Below are positions 8,788 to 16,136 of a stretch of 46,922 nucleotides of DNA, one piece after another (within the stretch, counting starts at the first letter, position 1; every line of letters starts with the position of its first letter). The DNA lies in the NCBI GenBank assembly GCA_031270605.1, contig JAISXG010000086.1, positions 1 through 46,922 on the forward strand, given 5' to 3'. This DNA comes from Oscillospiraceae bacterium (GTDB lineage Bacteria > Bacillota > Clostridia > Oscillospirales > Acutalibacteraceae). The position numbers and the translations under genes were made by a program. The notes beneath the pieces were generated by a model, which saw only the letters and a list, made by a program, of their open reading frames with translations, made no database searches and had not been told where the DNA came from.

Positions 8788-9684
8788 ATGATACATCCTG
8801 CAAATGATCAGGATTATTCTTTGTTTAAGACGAAGGACGATAATACGATCACCTTTGTGGAAGTCTTTCCCGGCATCCGCCTGAAATACCACGATTTCCA
8901 TACCTATCAATATATGAAAAACGATCTCCTGCCCAAAGATGGCACGCTTTTGATCAACTACTGCCGCGAGGGCCGCATTGAGTGGGAAATTGAAAAAGAC
9001 CGCTATTTTTATCTCGGTAAAGGCGACCTTTCAATTCACATATATGACAGTGTTCAAAAACGGCACTTCCCTCTTGAGCATTATCACGGTATCTCTGTTT
9101 TGATCGATATTCCCACCGTCACGACCATCACACCCATGCTGCGCAGCTTCGGGGTGGATTTGGAGCAGCTCGCGCGGCGGTTTTGCGAAAAAAACAAGTT
9201 TTATGTGGAGCGCGCGGACACCACGATCGAGCATATCTTCAGCCAGCTTTATCACATTCCCGGGGAAATAAAAGACACCTACATTAAAATAAAGATCCTG
9301 GAGCTGCTCTTGTTCCTGAGCGTGCTGCGAATTTCAGATTATTCCGACAAAGAGCTTTATATCCGCAAAACTGATATTGAAATCATAAAAAACATCCGTG
9401 CATATTTAATCGGCCATATCGACCGGCATATCACCATGCGCGAGCTGGCAAAAAAGTTTTCCATCTCCGAAACATCCATAAAATCCAACTTCAAAAGCAT
9501 CTACGGCATACCGGTTTACAGCTTTGTGCGCACCTACCGCATGCAGAAAGCGGCGTGGATGCTGAAAAACACAGACAGCTCCATAACCGAAATCGCGCTT
9601 GCGGCGGGCTATAATAACGCGAGCAAATTTTCCTCCGCATTCAAAGACGAAATGGGCGTCTCCCCCAGCCAATATAAAAAATAA
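8788..9684 (+). CDS. AraC-family transcriptional regulator
   Basis: The 298-residue protein has an N-terminal beta-rich sensing region (about residues 1-130), a helical linker, and the two C-terminal AraC helix-turn-helices (about residues 198-298). The second HTH includes ITEIALAAGYNNASKFSSAF, the usual AraC signature, and the protein ends in SPSQYKK. AAGGAGG (8775-8781) stands 6 nt before the ATG at 8788, which decides the start against a GTG at 8764. Its position just before the surface-protein / nitrogenase-like / haem-type transporter genes, and the shared palindromes in front of both, suggest it controls that locus. The inducer is not evident. Confidence 0.9.
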   Translation: MIHPANDQDYSLFKTKDDNTITFVEVFPGIRLKYHDFHTYQYMKNDLLPKDGTLLINYCREGRIEWEIEKDRYFYLGKGDLSIHIYDSVQKRHFPLEHYHGISVLIDIPTVTTITPMLRSFGVDLEQLARRFCEKNKFYVERADTTIEHIFSQLYHIPGEIKDTYIKIKILELLLFLSVLRISDYSDKELYIRKTDIEIIKNIRAYLIGHIDRHITMRELAKKFSISETSIKSNFKSIYGIPVYSFVRTYRMQKAAWMLKNTDSSITEIALAAGYNNASKFSSAFKDEMGVSPSQYKK

Positions 9685-9741
9685 CCTGCCCGATCGGAGC
9701 ATTTCCGACTAAATGGAGTGGTTTTATCAGAAATCCCCGGA

Positions 9742-9776
9742 TATACTATTGCCTAATGGTTAGTTTTAACTAACCA
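9742..9776 (+). promoter_or_regulatory. Promoter -10 with operator C before the surface-protein/nif-like operon
   Basis: TATACT (9742-9747) could be a -10 element, with no convincing -35, as is common for activator-dependent promoters. A 9-2-9 perfect inverted repeat TGGTTAGTT-TT-AACTAACCA spans 9757-9776, over the expected start of transcription. The half-site GGTTAG is the core half-site of DtxR/IdeR-type iron regulators, though their spacing is different. Confidence 0.6.
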
Positions 9777-9801
9777 AATTCAAGAGGAGAGGATTGGTTT
9801 C

Positions 9802-10227
9802 ATGAAAAAAACCTGTTTGCTGATGCTCGTTCTTGCGGTGCTGTTCGGCACGGCGATTCCCGCGCTGGCGGCTGAGATGCCCAGCGGCACCGGCGACGAC
9901 GTCGCGGACCTGACCGCCAGCTTGGATACATATTTCAGCGACTACCTGCCGGGGTTAAAAACAGAGTCCAGAAATGCAATCAAAAAAAGCGTCAAGACAG
10001 GGCTTCAGAATAATAAAGATAAATACTTTATGCCGATGATGTCCACACTCGCCAACATTAGAAAGGCCGGGCAAGCCGGTGAGGGCGAAGGAGTCAAGGA
10101 CGTCATCAATCAGTATTACAAGCTCTCGGATAAGGCCAAAACCAACGCGGTCAATTATTTGTCTTCCGCACTCAAAGGCGTGTTTTTGACGGTCAATTTT
10201 TCAAATGGGGTTATGACCGTTTCATAG
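9802..10227 (+). CDS. Secreted two-domain surface protein, N-terminal half (ends at in-frame TAG)
   Basis: The 141-residue product has a clear signal peptide (MKKTC, hydrophobic core, ALA-AE cleavage) and one copy of a roughly 110-residue domain also found twice in the downstream paralogue. It ends at a TAG (10225-10227). The same frame then continues open to 11010 and aligns without gaps to the second half of the paralogue, where the TAG position is a Lys codon. The intact gene would be 402 codons, matching the 404-residue neighbour. So this is either a gene broken by one substitution (AAG to TAG), a read-through gene, or a base-calling error. GAGGAGAGG precedes the start. It is the first gene after the operator and -10 element. 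No known domain was recognised. Confidence 0.75.
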   Translation: MKKTCLLMLVLAVLFGTAIPALAAEMPSGTGDDVADLTASLDTYFSDYLPGLKTESRNAIKKSVKTGLQNNKDKYFMPMMSTLANIRKAGQAGEGEGVKDVINQYYKLSDKAKTNAVNYLSSALKGVFLTVNFSNGVMTVS

Positions 10228-10239
10228 AGCGGCGCCAAA

Positions 10240-11010
10240 TTGACAGAGATAGTGTTCGTCACAAAAGACCCGACGGCATCCCAGAGCACCACGAAAGCGC
10301 CGGCACAAACACCCGCGACCACCGCCCCGCCGGCGACCACCAAAAAAGATACTCCCGCGCAAAGCACAACAAAGGCGCCGGCCGGCACAACCGCCGCAGC
10401 AACAAGCGCGGATGTTTCTGCCCCGAATCAGGGCATGATTGACGCGGCAAACGGCGACGCCCCCGCGCCGGACGTCACCACATTGTATTTCAACGCCTAC
10501 CTTCCCGGCGTTTCGAAGGAATACATTGATAAAACAAAAGCCCTGATCAAAACCTATTCCGAAAACGGCGGAGGCCCGGCGGGCAGCGGAGCGCTGTGGC
10601 GCTGCATCCGTGAAATCGGCACGCTGATGGGCCGCGAGGTCGACATGGCCGCGGATTACAGCGGGTTCACCGTGACACAGGAAGGCGAAACGGAATTCCT
10701 GAAACTCCCGGCAGGCGTGCAGGAGCAGGTTATTGAAAAAGTGAAAGAGGGCATGAGCGGCATCGCCGTCACCGCAACGTTTGCAGACGGCACCTTTTCT
10801 TTCACAAAGCTCGGTGAAGTACAATTCAGCTACACGGTGAAAGGCGCTGAAGAGCCTGTTCCCGCGGCGGCAACAACCGCAGCCGCCACAGAGGAAGAAG
10901 GCGGGGAGAGCGGTTTTCATCCGCTCTATCTCATTCCCGCCGCCATCGTTGTGATCGGCGCGATGCTGCTGGTCATTTTTAAGGATAAGATTTTTAAAAT
11001 AAAGAAATAG
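10240..11010 (+). pseudogene. C-terminal half of the amber-interrupted surface protein
   Basis: This stretch stays in the frame of the preceding ORF after its TAG. It encodes a Thr/Ala/Pro-rich linker (about 60 residues), then a second copy of the surface domain with the motif GGGPAGSGALWRCIREIG. It ends in a hydrophobic membrane segment followed by KDKIFKIKK, a membrane anchor without an LPXTG motif. The only possible start (TTG at 10240) has no ribosome binding site and would give a product without a signal peptide, so independent translation is unlikely. It is meaningful as the rest of the 9802 gene if the TAG is read through or is an error, and otherwise as a remnant. Codon use is as in the neighbours. 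Confidence 0.7.
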
Positions 11011-11017
11011 GAGAACG

Positions 11018-12232
11018 ATGTTTATGAAAAAAAGGTTGGCTTTCATTTTTGCGCTTGTTTTGGCGCTCACCGCATTTTCCGTACAGTCCTTCGCCCTTGA
11101 CGAAGCACCCAATATGGGTGGTTACACGCAGGACGCCGCAGGATTTTCCCAGTGCTACAGCGATTATATGGAATATTATCTTTTCGGCGTGAATGAAACG
11201 ACAAGAAACCTCATTAAAGATCAGGTCTATGCGGGCTATGACGACGGCTCGATTCAGATGATGTCGCTCATGAGCGCGTTTGCCAATGTGAGAAGAGCCG
11301 GCCAGGTTGCCGAAAGCGCTGAAAATCAGGCGAACGGCGTGAAACCCACGGTTGATGTCATCAAACAGTATTACACCCTTACAAACGATCAAAAAGCAAG
11401 CTTTGCGTCTTATCTCGTTCCCGCACTTTCCGCGGTGGGCCTGACCGCAACGATTGCAGACGGCAAAATCACGATCACAAAAGGCACAGAGAGCTTTGCG
11501 CAAATCACGCTTGTGACAGAAAAGCCCAAAAGCTCCACCAGAATTTATCTTGACGCATATCTTCCCGGCCTGCCGGACGACGTAAAAACAGCGGTTGAAG
11601 GCTTTGTTTCCGAATATGGCGCAGGTGGCGGCGGCCCCGCCGGCAGCGGCGCGGTGTGGCGCTGCATCCGTGAAATCGGCGAGCTTATGGGCGTTGAGGC
11701 CGAAAGACTCATAGATATGGAAGCAGGCACAATGAGCGTGGTTGTCACAAAGACCGGCGAAACATATTTGAAGAACTGCTCAAAAGAGGTCCAGGACGCG
11801 GCCATTGAAAAAGTGAAGGAAGCAATGGAAGCCATCGGCTTCTCGGCAGAATATCAAAACGGCACGGTTACGATCAAAAAAGGCGACACTGTGAGATTGA
11901 CTTATGTTGTCATTCCTCCTGTCACAGAACCCACCACATCCCCCACAACAACAGAGCCGTCCACCGCCTCTACGACAACGACAACGCTGACAACAACAAC
12001 TACTACAACTACAACCACAACAACAGATGCTACGACTGAAACGACGACAGAAGAAACGGCAACCGTTTCAACCACCGACGATTCAGGGGAAAGCACAACC
12101 GGCACAGGTTCCGTTTCCATTCCCAAAACCGGCGAAACAAACATGATTTATCTCTTCGGCATGCTGACATTGGCCGCGGCCGGCGCAGTGTTCTTTGCAC
12201 TGAAGAAAAAATCTTTCCTGGCCAAAAACTAA
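11018..12232 (+). CDS. LPXTG-like anchored surface protein with two tandem domains
   Basis: The 404-residue protein has a signal peptide (to about residue 28) and two tandem copies of a domain of about 120 residues. The second copy contains GGGGPAGSGAVWRCIREIG, and the equivalent place in copy 1 reads MSAFANVRRAGQ. After these come a Thr-rich spacer, IPKTGE, a hydrophobic helix and a KKKSFLAKN tail, which together form a sortase anchor of LPXTG type with Ile in the first position. It is the intact paralogue of the upstream interrupted gene, whose end lies 7 bases away. GGAG (11010-11013) serves either ATG 11018 or ATG 11024. Being encoded directly before a haem-type import system, it may capture that system's ligand at the wall. 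No NEAT-domain signature is visible; the family is unknown to me. Confidence 0.8.
   Translation: MFMKKRLAFIFALVLALTAFSVQSFALDEAPNMGGYTQDAAGFSQCYSDYMEYYLFGVNETTRNLIKDQVYAGYDDGSIQMMSLMSAFANVRRAGQVAESAENQANGVKPTVDVIKQYYTLTNDQKASFASYLVPALSAVGLTATIADGKITITKGTESFAQITLVTEKPKSSTRIYLDAYLPGLPDDVKTAVEGFVSEYGAGGGGPAGSGAVWRCIREIGELMGVEAERLIDMEAGTMSVVVTKTGETYLKNCSKEVQDAAIEKVKEAMEAIGFSAEYQNGTVTIKKGDTVRLTYVVIPPVTEPTTSPTTTEPSTASTTTTTLTTTTTTTTTTTTDATTETTTEETATVSTTDDSGESTTGTGSVSIPKTGETNMIYLFGMLTLAAAGAVFFALKKKSFLAKN
11935..12035 (+). repeat. ACA/ACT/ACC/ACG simple-sequence tract encoding the Thr-rich wall spacer
   Basis: About 100 bp are dominated by ACN threonine codons. This low-complexity tract is prone to length change by slippage and encodes the spacer between the folded domains and the sortase motif. 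Confidence 0.75.
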
Positions 12233-12358
12233 ACGGCAACTCGGTTAGGATGTGCTTGGAAATTAGCAAGATGACGAAAAATGAGAGATTTTTTTGTTGA
12301 TCAAGGCAAATTTCTGAAGAAATCCTACCCTGATTATCAAATATTGAATTTTTAATGG

Positions 12359-12420
12359 GCAAAGCCATGAGCGTGGTGAAGGTTTGCAATTGTGCAAAAC
12401 AGCCATTCTTATGGCTTTGC
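12359..12420 (+). promoter_or_regulatory. Large stem-loop before the nifH-like gene
   Basis: GCAAAGCCAT (12359-12368) and ATGGCTTTGC (12411-12420) form perfect 10-bp arms. A second hairpin, TTTGCA / TGCAAA (12383-12398), is nested inside. No T-run follows, so it is not a terminator of the usual type. It lies 46 nt before the nifH-like start and may be a processing site, an attenuator or a remnant of a small element. The rest of the 233-base gap (12233-12465) is AT-rich, with a single GGTTAG half-site at 12243 and no ORF. Confidence 0.45.
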
Positions 12421-12465
12421 TTCAAAACATTCAGTTCACGCAAAACGCTTCCGGAGGTTTTTCAT

Positions 12466-13218
12466 TTGAAAAAAATAGCAATCTACGGCAAAGGCGGCAT
12501 CGGCAAATCCACAACAACCTCGAACCTTTCCGCCGCACTCTCCCACTTGGGATACAAAATCATGCAAATCGGCTGCGATCCCAAGGCCGACTCCACCAAA
12601 AATTTGTGCCAGGGTGTGATTATCCCCACGGTTTTGGATGTTTTAAAAGAAAAAGAAGAAAGCGGCGTCACCCTGGAGGACATTGTAACCGTGGGCTACA
12701 ACGGCGTTTTGTGCGTGGAGTCGGGCGGGCCCACTCCGGGCATCGGCTGCGCGGGGCGCGGCATCATCACCGCCTTTGAAAAGCTTGAAGAGCTGCGCGC
12801 ATTCGAAGTGTTTCAGCCGGATATTGTAATTTATGACGTTTTGGGCGACGTGGTCTGCGGCGGGTTTGCCATGCCCATCCGCATCGGTTATGCCGAGGAT
12901 GTTTATATTGTGACCAGCGGCGAAATGATGAGCATGTACGCCGCGTCAAACATCTCCTCTGCGGTGAACCAGTTCAAAACCCGCGGCTATGCGCGGGTGC
13001 GCGGCCTGATTCTCAACCACAAAAATGTGGAAAACGAAACGGAGCTTGTGCAGAAGCTGGCGGATGAAATCGGCACGGTGGTGTTTCACGAGGTGCCCCG
13101 CCACGGGGCGATTCAAGAGGCCGAAAACAAAGGCCACACCATCGCCGAGGAGTTTTTCGGCTCGGAAATGTATGGGATTTATGAGGAGCTTGCCACTAAA
13201 ATTATGGCGGCTGAGTGA
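12466..13218 (+). CDS. Nitrogenase iron protein (NifH)-like ATPase
   Basis: The 250-residue protein begins [18 protein letters not shown], the NifH/BchL P-loop (Gly8-Ser15). It keeps CDPKADST, both [4Fe-4S] ligands Cys95 (PGIGCAGRG) and Cys131 ([13 protein letters not shown]), and Arg98, the NifH ADP-ribosylation position. It should therefore be a homodimeric ATP-dependent electron donor to a NifDK-type partner. The start is TTG at 12466, with GGAGG (12453-12457) 8 nt upstream; an upstream in-frame ATG lacks a site. It is slightly shorter than NifH (about 270-295 residues). The partners are most likely the NifD/NifK-like subunits 3-5 kb downstream. No nifB, nifE, nifN or other nitrogen-fixation genes occur in the window, so nitrogen fixation is not implied. 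Confidence 0.92.
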   Translation: MKKIAIYGKGGIGKSTTTSNLSAALSHLGYKIMQIGCDPKADSTKNLCQGVIIPTVLDVLKEKEESGVTLEDIVTVGYNGVLCVESGGPTPGIGCAGRGIITAFEKLEELRAFEVFQPDIVIYDVLGDVVCGGFAMPIRIGYAEDVYIVTSGEMMSMYAASNISSAVNQFKTRGYARVRGLILNHKNVENETELVQKLADEIGTVVFHEVPRHGAIQEAENKGHTIAEEFFGSEMYGIYEELATKIMAAE

Positions 13219-13242
13219 TTTTTGAAAGGAATGAATTAATAT

Positions 13243-14151
13243 ATGAAAAAAGCGGTTTCTATTATGATAGCCCTTGTCCTGAGCGTGCTTGTCACCGCCT
13301 GCGGAAGCACTCCGGCAGGGACGGACGCGGAAAGCGGGGCGCAAAGCACGGCAGCCCCGGCCGAAAAAAGAGTGATTGCAGGCACGGTTTCTGCAATGCA
13401 GTACCTTGACGCTTTGGGCGCGGATGTTGTCGCAATTCCCACAACCGACAAAGAGGTTCCCGCAAACTATCAGGGCAAACCCGAAATCGGCATGCCCATG
13501 TCGCCGAACCTTGAAATGATCCTTGCGCAGACGCCCGATATTTTTATTGCGGATATGAACCTCAAAGCCACGCTTGACGAGATGTTCTACGGCAAAAGCG
13601 TGGATTTGATTCTTCTGGACAACAACTCTTATGACAGTATTGCCACAAATATTAACCTGCTTGCGGAAAAGCTCGGCCTTGAGAGCAAAGCAGAAGAGGT
13701 TATCTCTCAAATTGAAGCAAAAAAGCAGGCGGCTCTCACAAAAGCCGAAGGCAAAGAGCAGCCGAAGGTCGCGGTCATTTTCGGCACCACCGCCATGTTC
13801 ATGCTCGCAACGGACAATTCGTGCGTGGGCAGCATGGTAAATCTGCTTGGCGCGCCGAACATAACCGATGATCTGGGGCTTGGTGACGCCTATGTCACCT
13901 TTGACCGTGAAAAACTTGCGGAACTCAACCCCGACGTGATTTTGAGACTGTCACACGCCGACCCGGCGGAAACCGCAAAAGCATTTGAAACTGAATTCTC
14001 AAAGCCCTTTTGGCGGCAAATCAAAGCGGTGCAGAACAACCGAGTGTATGATTTGGACATTGAATATTTCGGCGTTACGGCAAACTATAAAACAATCGAT
14101 GCCCCTTCCCTGCTGGCAGACATGCTTTACGGCGAGGGGCAGCCTTCCTGA
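13243..14151 (+). CDS. IsdE-like haem-type ABC transporter substrate-binding lipoprotein
   Basis: The 302-residue lipoprotein has a signal peptide with lipobox LVTAC (Cys20) and a periplasmic-binding type-III fold (about residues 40-300). Segments recall S. aureus IsdE: VAIPTTDKEVPANYQGKPEIG, then GMPMSPNLE, and later ILRLSHADP and NRVYDLD. As I remember IsdE, its haem ligands are a Met in the PMSP motif and a His in the RAAH motif. The equivalents here, Met86 and His238, are both present. GAAAGGAATG precedes the ATG. It sits between the nifH-like gene (24 bases upstream) and the FecCD-type permease. Haem is the favoured ligand, but other tetrapyrroles or siderophores are possible. Confidence 0.88.
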   Translation: MKKAVSIMIALVLSVLVTACGSTPAGTDAESGAQSTAAPAEKRVIAGTVSAMQYLDALGADVVAIPTTDKEVPANYQGKPEIGMPMSPNLEMILAQTPDIFIADMNLKATLDEMFYGKSVDLILLDNNSYDSIATNINLLAEKLGLESKAEEVISQIEAKKQAALTKAEGKEQPKVAVIFGTTAMFMLATDNSCVGSMVNLLGAPNITDDLGLGDAYVTFDREKLAELNPDVILRLSHADPAETAKAFETEFSKPFWRQIKAVQNNRVYDLDIEYFGVTANYKTIDAPSLLADMLYGEGQPS

Positions 14152-14227
14152 CTCAGCTTGACATTGGCATATCAACCGGATTATATCTGCGGCAGAACTG
14201 CTCAAACCCCGGATTTTGGAGGATCTT

Positions 14228-15211
14228 GTGAAAAAAACACGAACGAACATTTCAATTATTCTGCTGTCGGCAGCTTCTCTTATGGTGCTCCTGATTCTTG
14301 CCATGCGCTTTGGCAGCGTAACGCTTACCTACGGCGAAATTGTGGACACCCTGTTCGGCGGCGGCAGCGACCTTGCGCGCAACATCATCATGAACGTTCG
14401 CCTGCCGCGCGTCCTTGTGGCGGTTATGGTGGGCGCGAACCTCGCAGTGTCCGGCACCCTGCTGCAGGCGGTCATGCAGAATCCGCTTGCGGACTCGGGG
14501 CTCACCGGCGTAAACGCCGGCGCAAGCCTTGTGGCGATTTTTATCATGATGCTCTTTCCCGGCTATACCTACCTCGTGCCGCTCGCGGCATTCGGCGGCG
14601 GCATCATCGCCTGCGCGATGGTCTACACCCTCGCGTGGAAAAACGGCATCAAGCCCATGCGCATTATTCTCGCGGGCGTTGCGGTCAACGCGATTCTCGG
14701 CAGCGGAACGTCGCTCTTGTCCGTGCTTTACAGCGACCGCATTCAGGGCGTGATCGCCTGGATGAACGGCAGCCTTGTGGGCAAAAGCTGGGGTGACATC
14801 CGCGTGCTCGCGACATACTCCTTTTTCGGCCTTGCGGCGTCCATGTTCTGCATCCGCTATGCAAACGCGCTGCAGCTGGGCGACAAAATGGCGGCGAACG
14901 TGGGCGTGAACACCAACGTCTACCGCGTGCTGCTCTCTCTTGTGGCCGTATTCCTCGCGGGCATTTCGGTGGCCATCACCGGCCCCATCGGCTTTATCGG
15001 CCTCGCGGTACCGCACATTTCAAGATTGATTGTCGGCTCCGACCATAAATATCTGCTGCCGCTTTCCGTGGTGGTCGGCAGCATGCTCGTGCTTCTGGGC
15101 GACACCTTCGCAAGAACAATCGCAAGCCCGATCGAGCTGCCCGTCGGCCTGATCATGGCAATTATCGGCGCGCCGTTCTTCCTGTATCTTCTCAGAAAGG
15201 GAGCAAGGTAG
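14228..15211 (+). CDS. FecCD/BtuC-family ABC transporter permease
   Basis: The 327-residue integral membrane protein has the FecCD family hallmarks: the RLPRVLVAVMVGANLAVSG segment after the first helix, QNPLADSGLTGVNAGA, and GPIGFIGLAVPHISR near residue 260, plus about nine hydrophobic helices. It forms the membrane channel for the IsdE-like lipoprotein. The GTG at 14228 is preferred because GGAGGA (14218-14223) is just upstream; the in-frame TTG at 14216 would overlap this site. It belongs to the family that moves haem, siderophores or cobalamin. It lies 76 bases after the lipoprotein gene. Confidence 0.92.
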   Translation: MKKTRTNISIILLSAASLMVLLILAMRFGSVTLTYGEIVDTLFGGGSDLARNIIMNVRLPRVLVAVMVGANLAVSGTLLQAVMQNPLADSGLTGVNAGASLVAIFIMMLFPGYTYLVPLAAFGGGIIACAMVYTLAWKNGIKPMRIILAGVAVNAILGSGTSLLSVLYSDRIQGVIAWMNGSLVGKSWGDIRVLATYSFFGLAASMFCIRYANALQLGDKMAANVGVNTNVYRVLLSLVAVFLAGISVAITGPIGFIGLAVPHISRLIVGSDHKYLLPLSVVVGSMLVLLGDTFARTIASPIELPVGLIMAIIGAPFFLYLLRKGAR

Positions 15212-15233
15212 GCTGAATGTGATTCGGCACTGA

Positions 15234-15296
15234 AAAAAGCTCCTTATAAGTTAAATAGAAGAATTTATAATTTGATTCGTAAAAACGGAGCTTTTT
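15234..15296 (+). terminator. Long-loop hairpin between permease and ATPase genes (possible partial terminator)
   Basis: AAAAAGCTCC (15234-15243) pairs perfectly with GGAGCTTTTT (15287-15296) across a 43-nt AT-rich loop. The trailing T's lie inside the stem, as in bidirectional terminators. It may reduce expression of the ATPase and NifD/K-like genes relative to the transport genes, or be a small repeat insertion. Confidence 0.45.
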
Positions 15297-15332
15297 CATC
15301 AGATTTTGTAAACAGATGAGGCAGGTATTGTT

Positions 15333-16136
15333 ATGATAAAAACAAAAAATCTCAATGTAAAATATGAAAAGCACGAGGTAATCCCGGACTTTTCTTTCGA
15401 AGTGGTGCAGGGTGAGATTCTGTCCATTTTGGGGCCGAACGGCTCGGGCAAATCCACTATTCTCAACGCAATCGCAAAATTTATCGCCCATCAGGACGGT
15501 GTGATTTATCTTGAGGGCAGTGACATGGCAAAAATGGGCGTAAAGGCTGTTGCAAAAAGGCTTTCAGTACTGGCGCAGGTCAACCAAAGCCCCGAGGATT
15601 TCACCGTGCGCGACCTCATTTATTACGGCCGCCTGCCCCATAAAAAGTGGTATGAGCAAAAAAACGAGAAGGATGATTGTGTCATCGAATGGGCAATCGG
15701 GCAGACGAATCTTTCAGCATTGGCAGACAAGCGCGTGGTCACCCTGTCAGGCGGCGAACGCCAGCGGGTTTGGATTGCGCTCGCGCTCGCGCAGGAGCCA
15801 AAGGTGCTCATGCTCGACGAACCGACGACTTACCTTGACATCTGCCATCAGATCGAGGTGCTCGAGCTGCTCAAAGACCTCAACAAGCGCCTCGGGCTAA
15901 CAATTGTCATGGTGCTGCACGACCTTGCCCACGCCGCACGGTATTCAGACCGGGTGGTTGTGCTGCAAAACGGCAGCATGGTGGCGGACGGCAGGCCGGA
16001 AGAAGTGCTCACAAAAGAGCTGATCCGCGAGGTATACCATGTGGACGCATATATTGCGACAGATGAATGCCTGGGCGGTTTCTGCATTCTTCCCGTTAAA
16101 ATCTGCAAAACACAAAAGGAGGCCGCTCATGCTTAA
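15333..16136 (+). CDS. ABC transporter ATPase of the FepC/FhuC/HmuV type
   Basis: The 267-residue ATPase has Walker A GPNGSGKST (34-42), signature LSGGE (138-142), Walker B LMLDEP (Asp162-Glu163) and the H-loop VLHDL (His196). The order and spacing are those of iron-siderophore/haem/cobalamin importer ATPases, and it should energise the adjacent FecCD permease. A Cys-containing C-terminal tail (CLGGFCILPVKIC) is a little unusual. Its stop overlaps the start of the NifD-like gene by 8 nt, which ties import and the nitrogenase-like enzyme together at the translational level. Confidence 0.93.
   Translation: MIKTKNLNVKYEKHEVIPDFSFEVVQGEILSILGPNGSGKSTILNAIAKFIAHQDGVIYLEGSDMAKMGVKAVAKRLSVLAQVNQSPEDFTVRDLIYYGRLPHKKWYEQKNEKDDCVIEWAIGQTNLSALADKRVVTLSGGERQRVWIALALAQEPKVLMLDEPTTYLDICHQIEVLELLKDLNKRLGLTIVMVLHDLAHAARYSDRVVVLQNGSMVADGRPEEVLTKELIREVYHVDAYIATDECLGGFCILPVKICKTQKEAAHA

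Noticed and set aside
10225-10227. TAG as a pyrrolysine codon
   Set aside because: No pyl genes or suppressor tRNA are in the window, and the aligned Lys codon is one base away, so a mutation or error is simpler.
11902-12144. Val-rich minus-strand ORF
   Set aside because: It is the antisense of the ACN-threonine spacer tract.
9802-12232. NEAT haem-binding domains in the surface proteins
   Set aside because: The YxxxY motif and NEAT strand pattern are not visible; the domain looks different, so only the genomic context suggests ligand capture.
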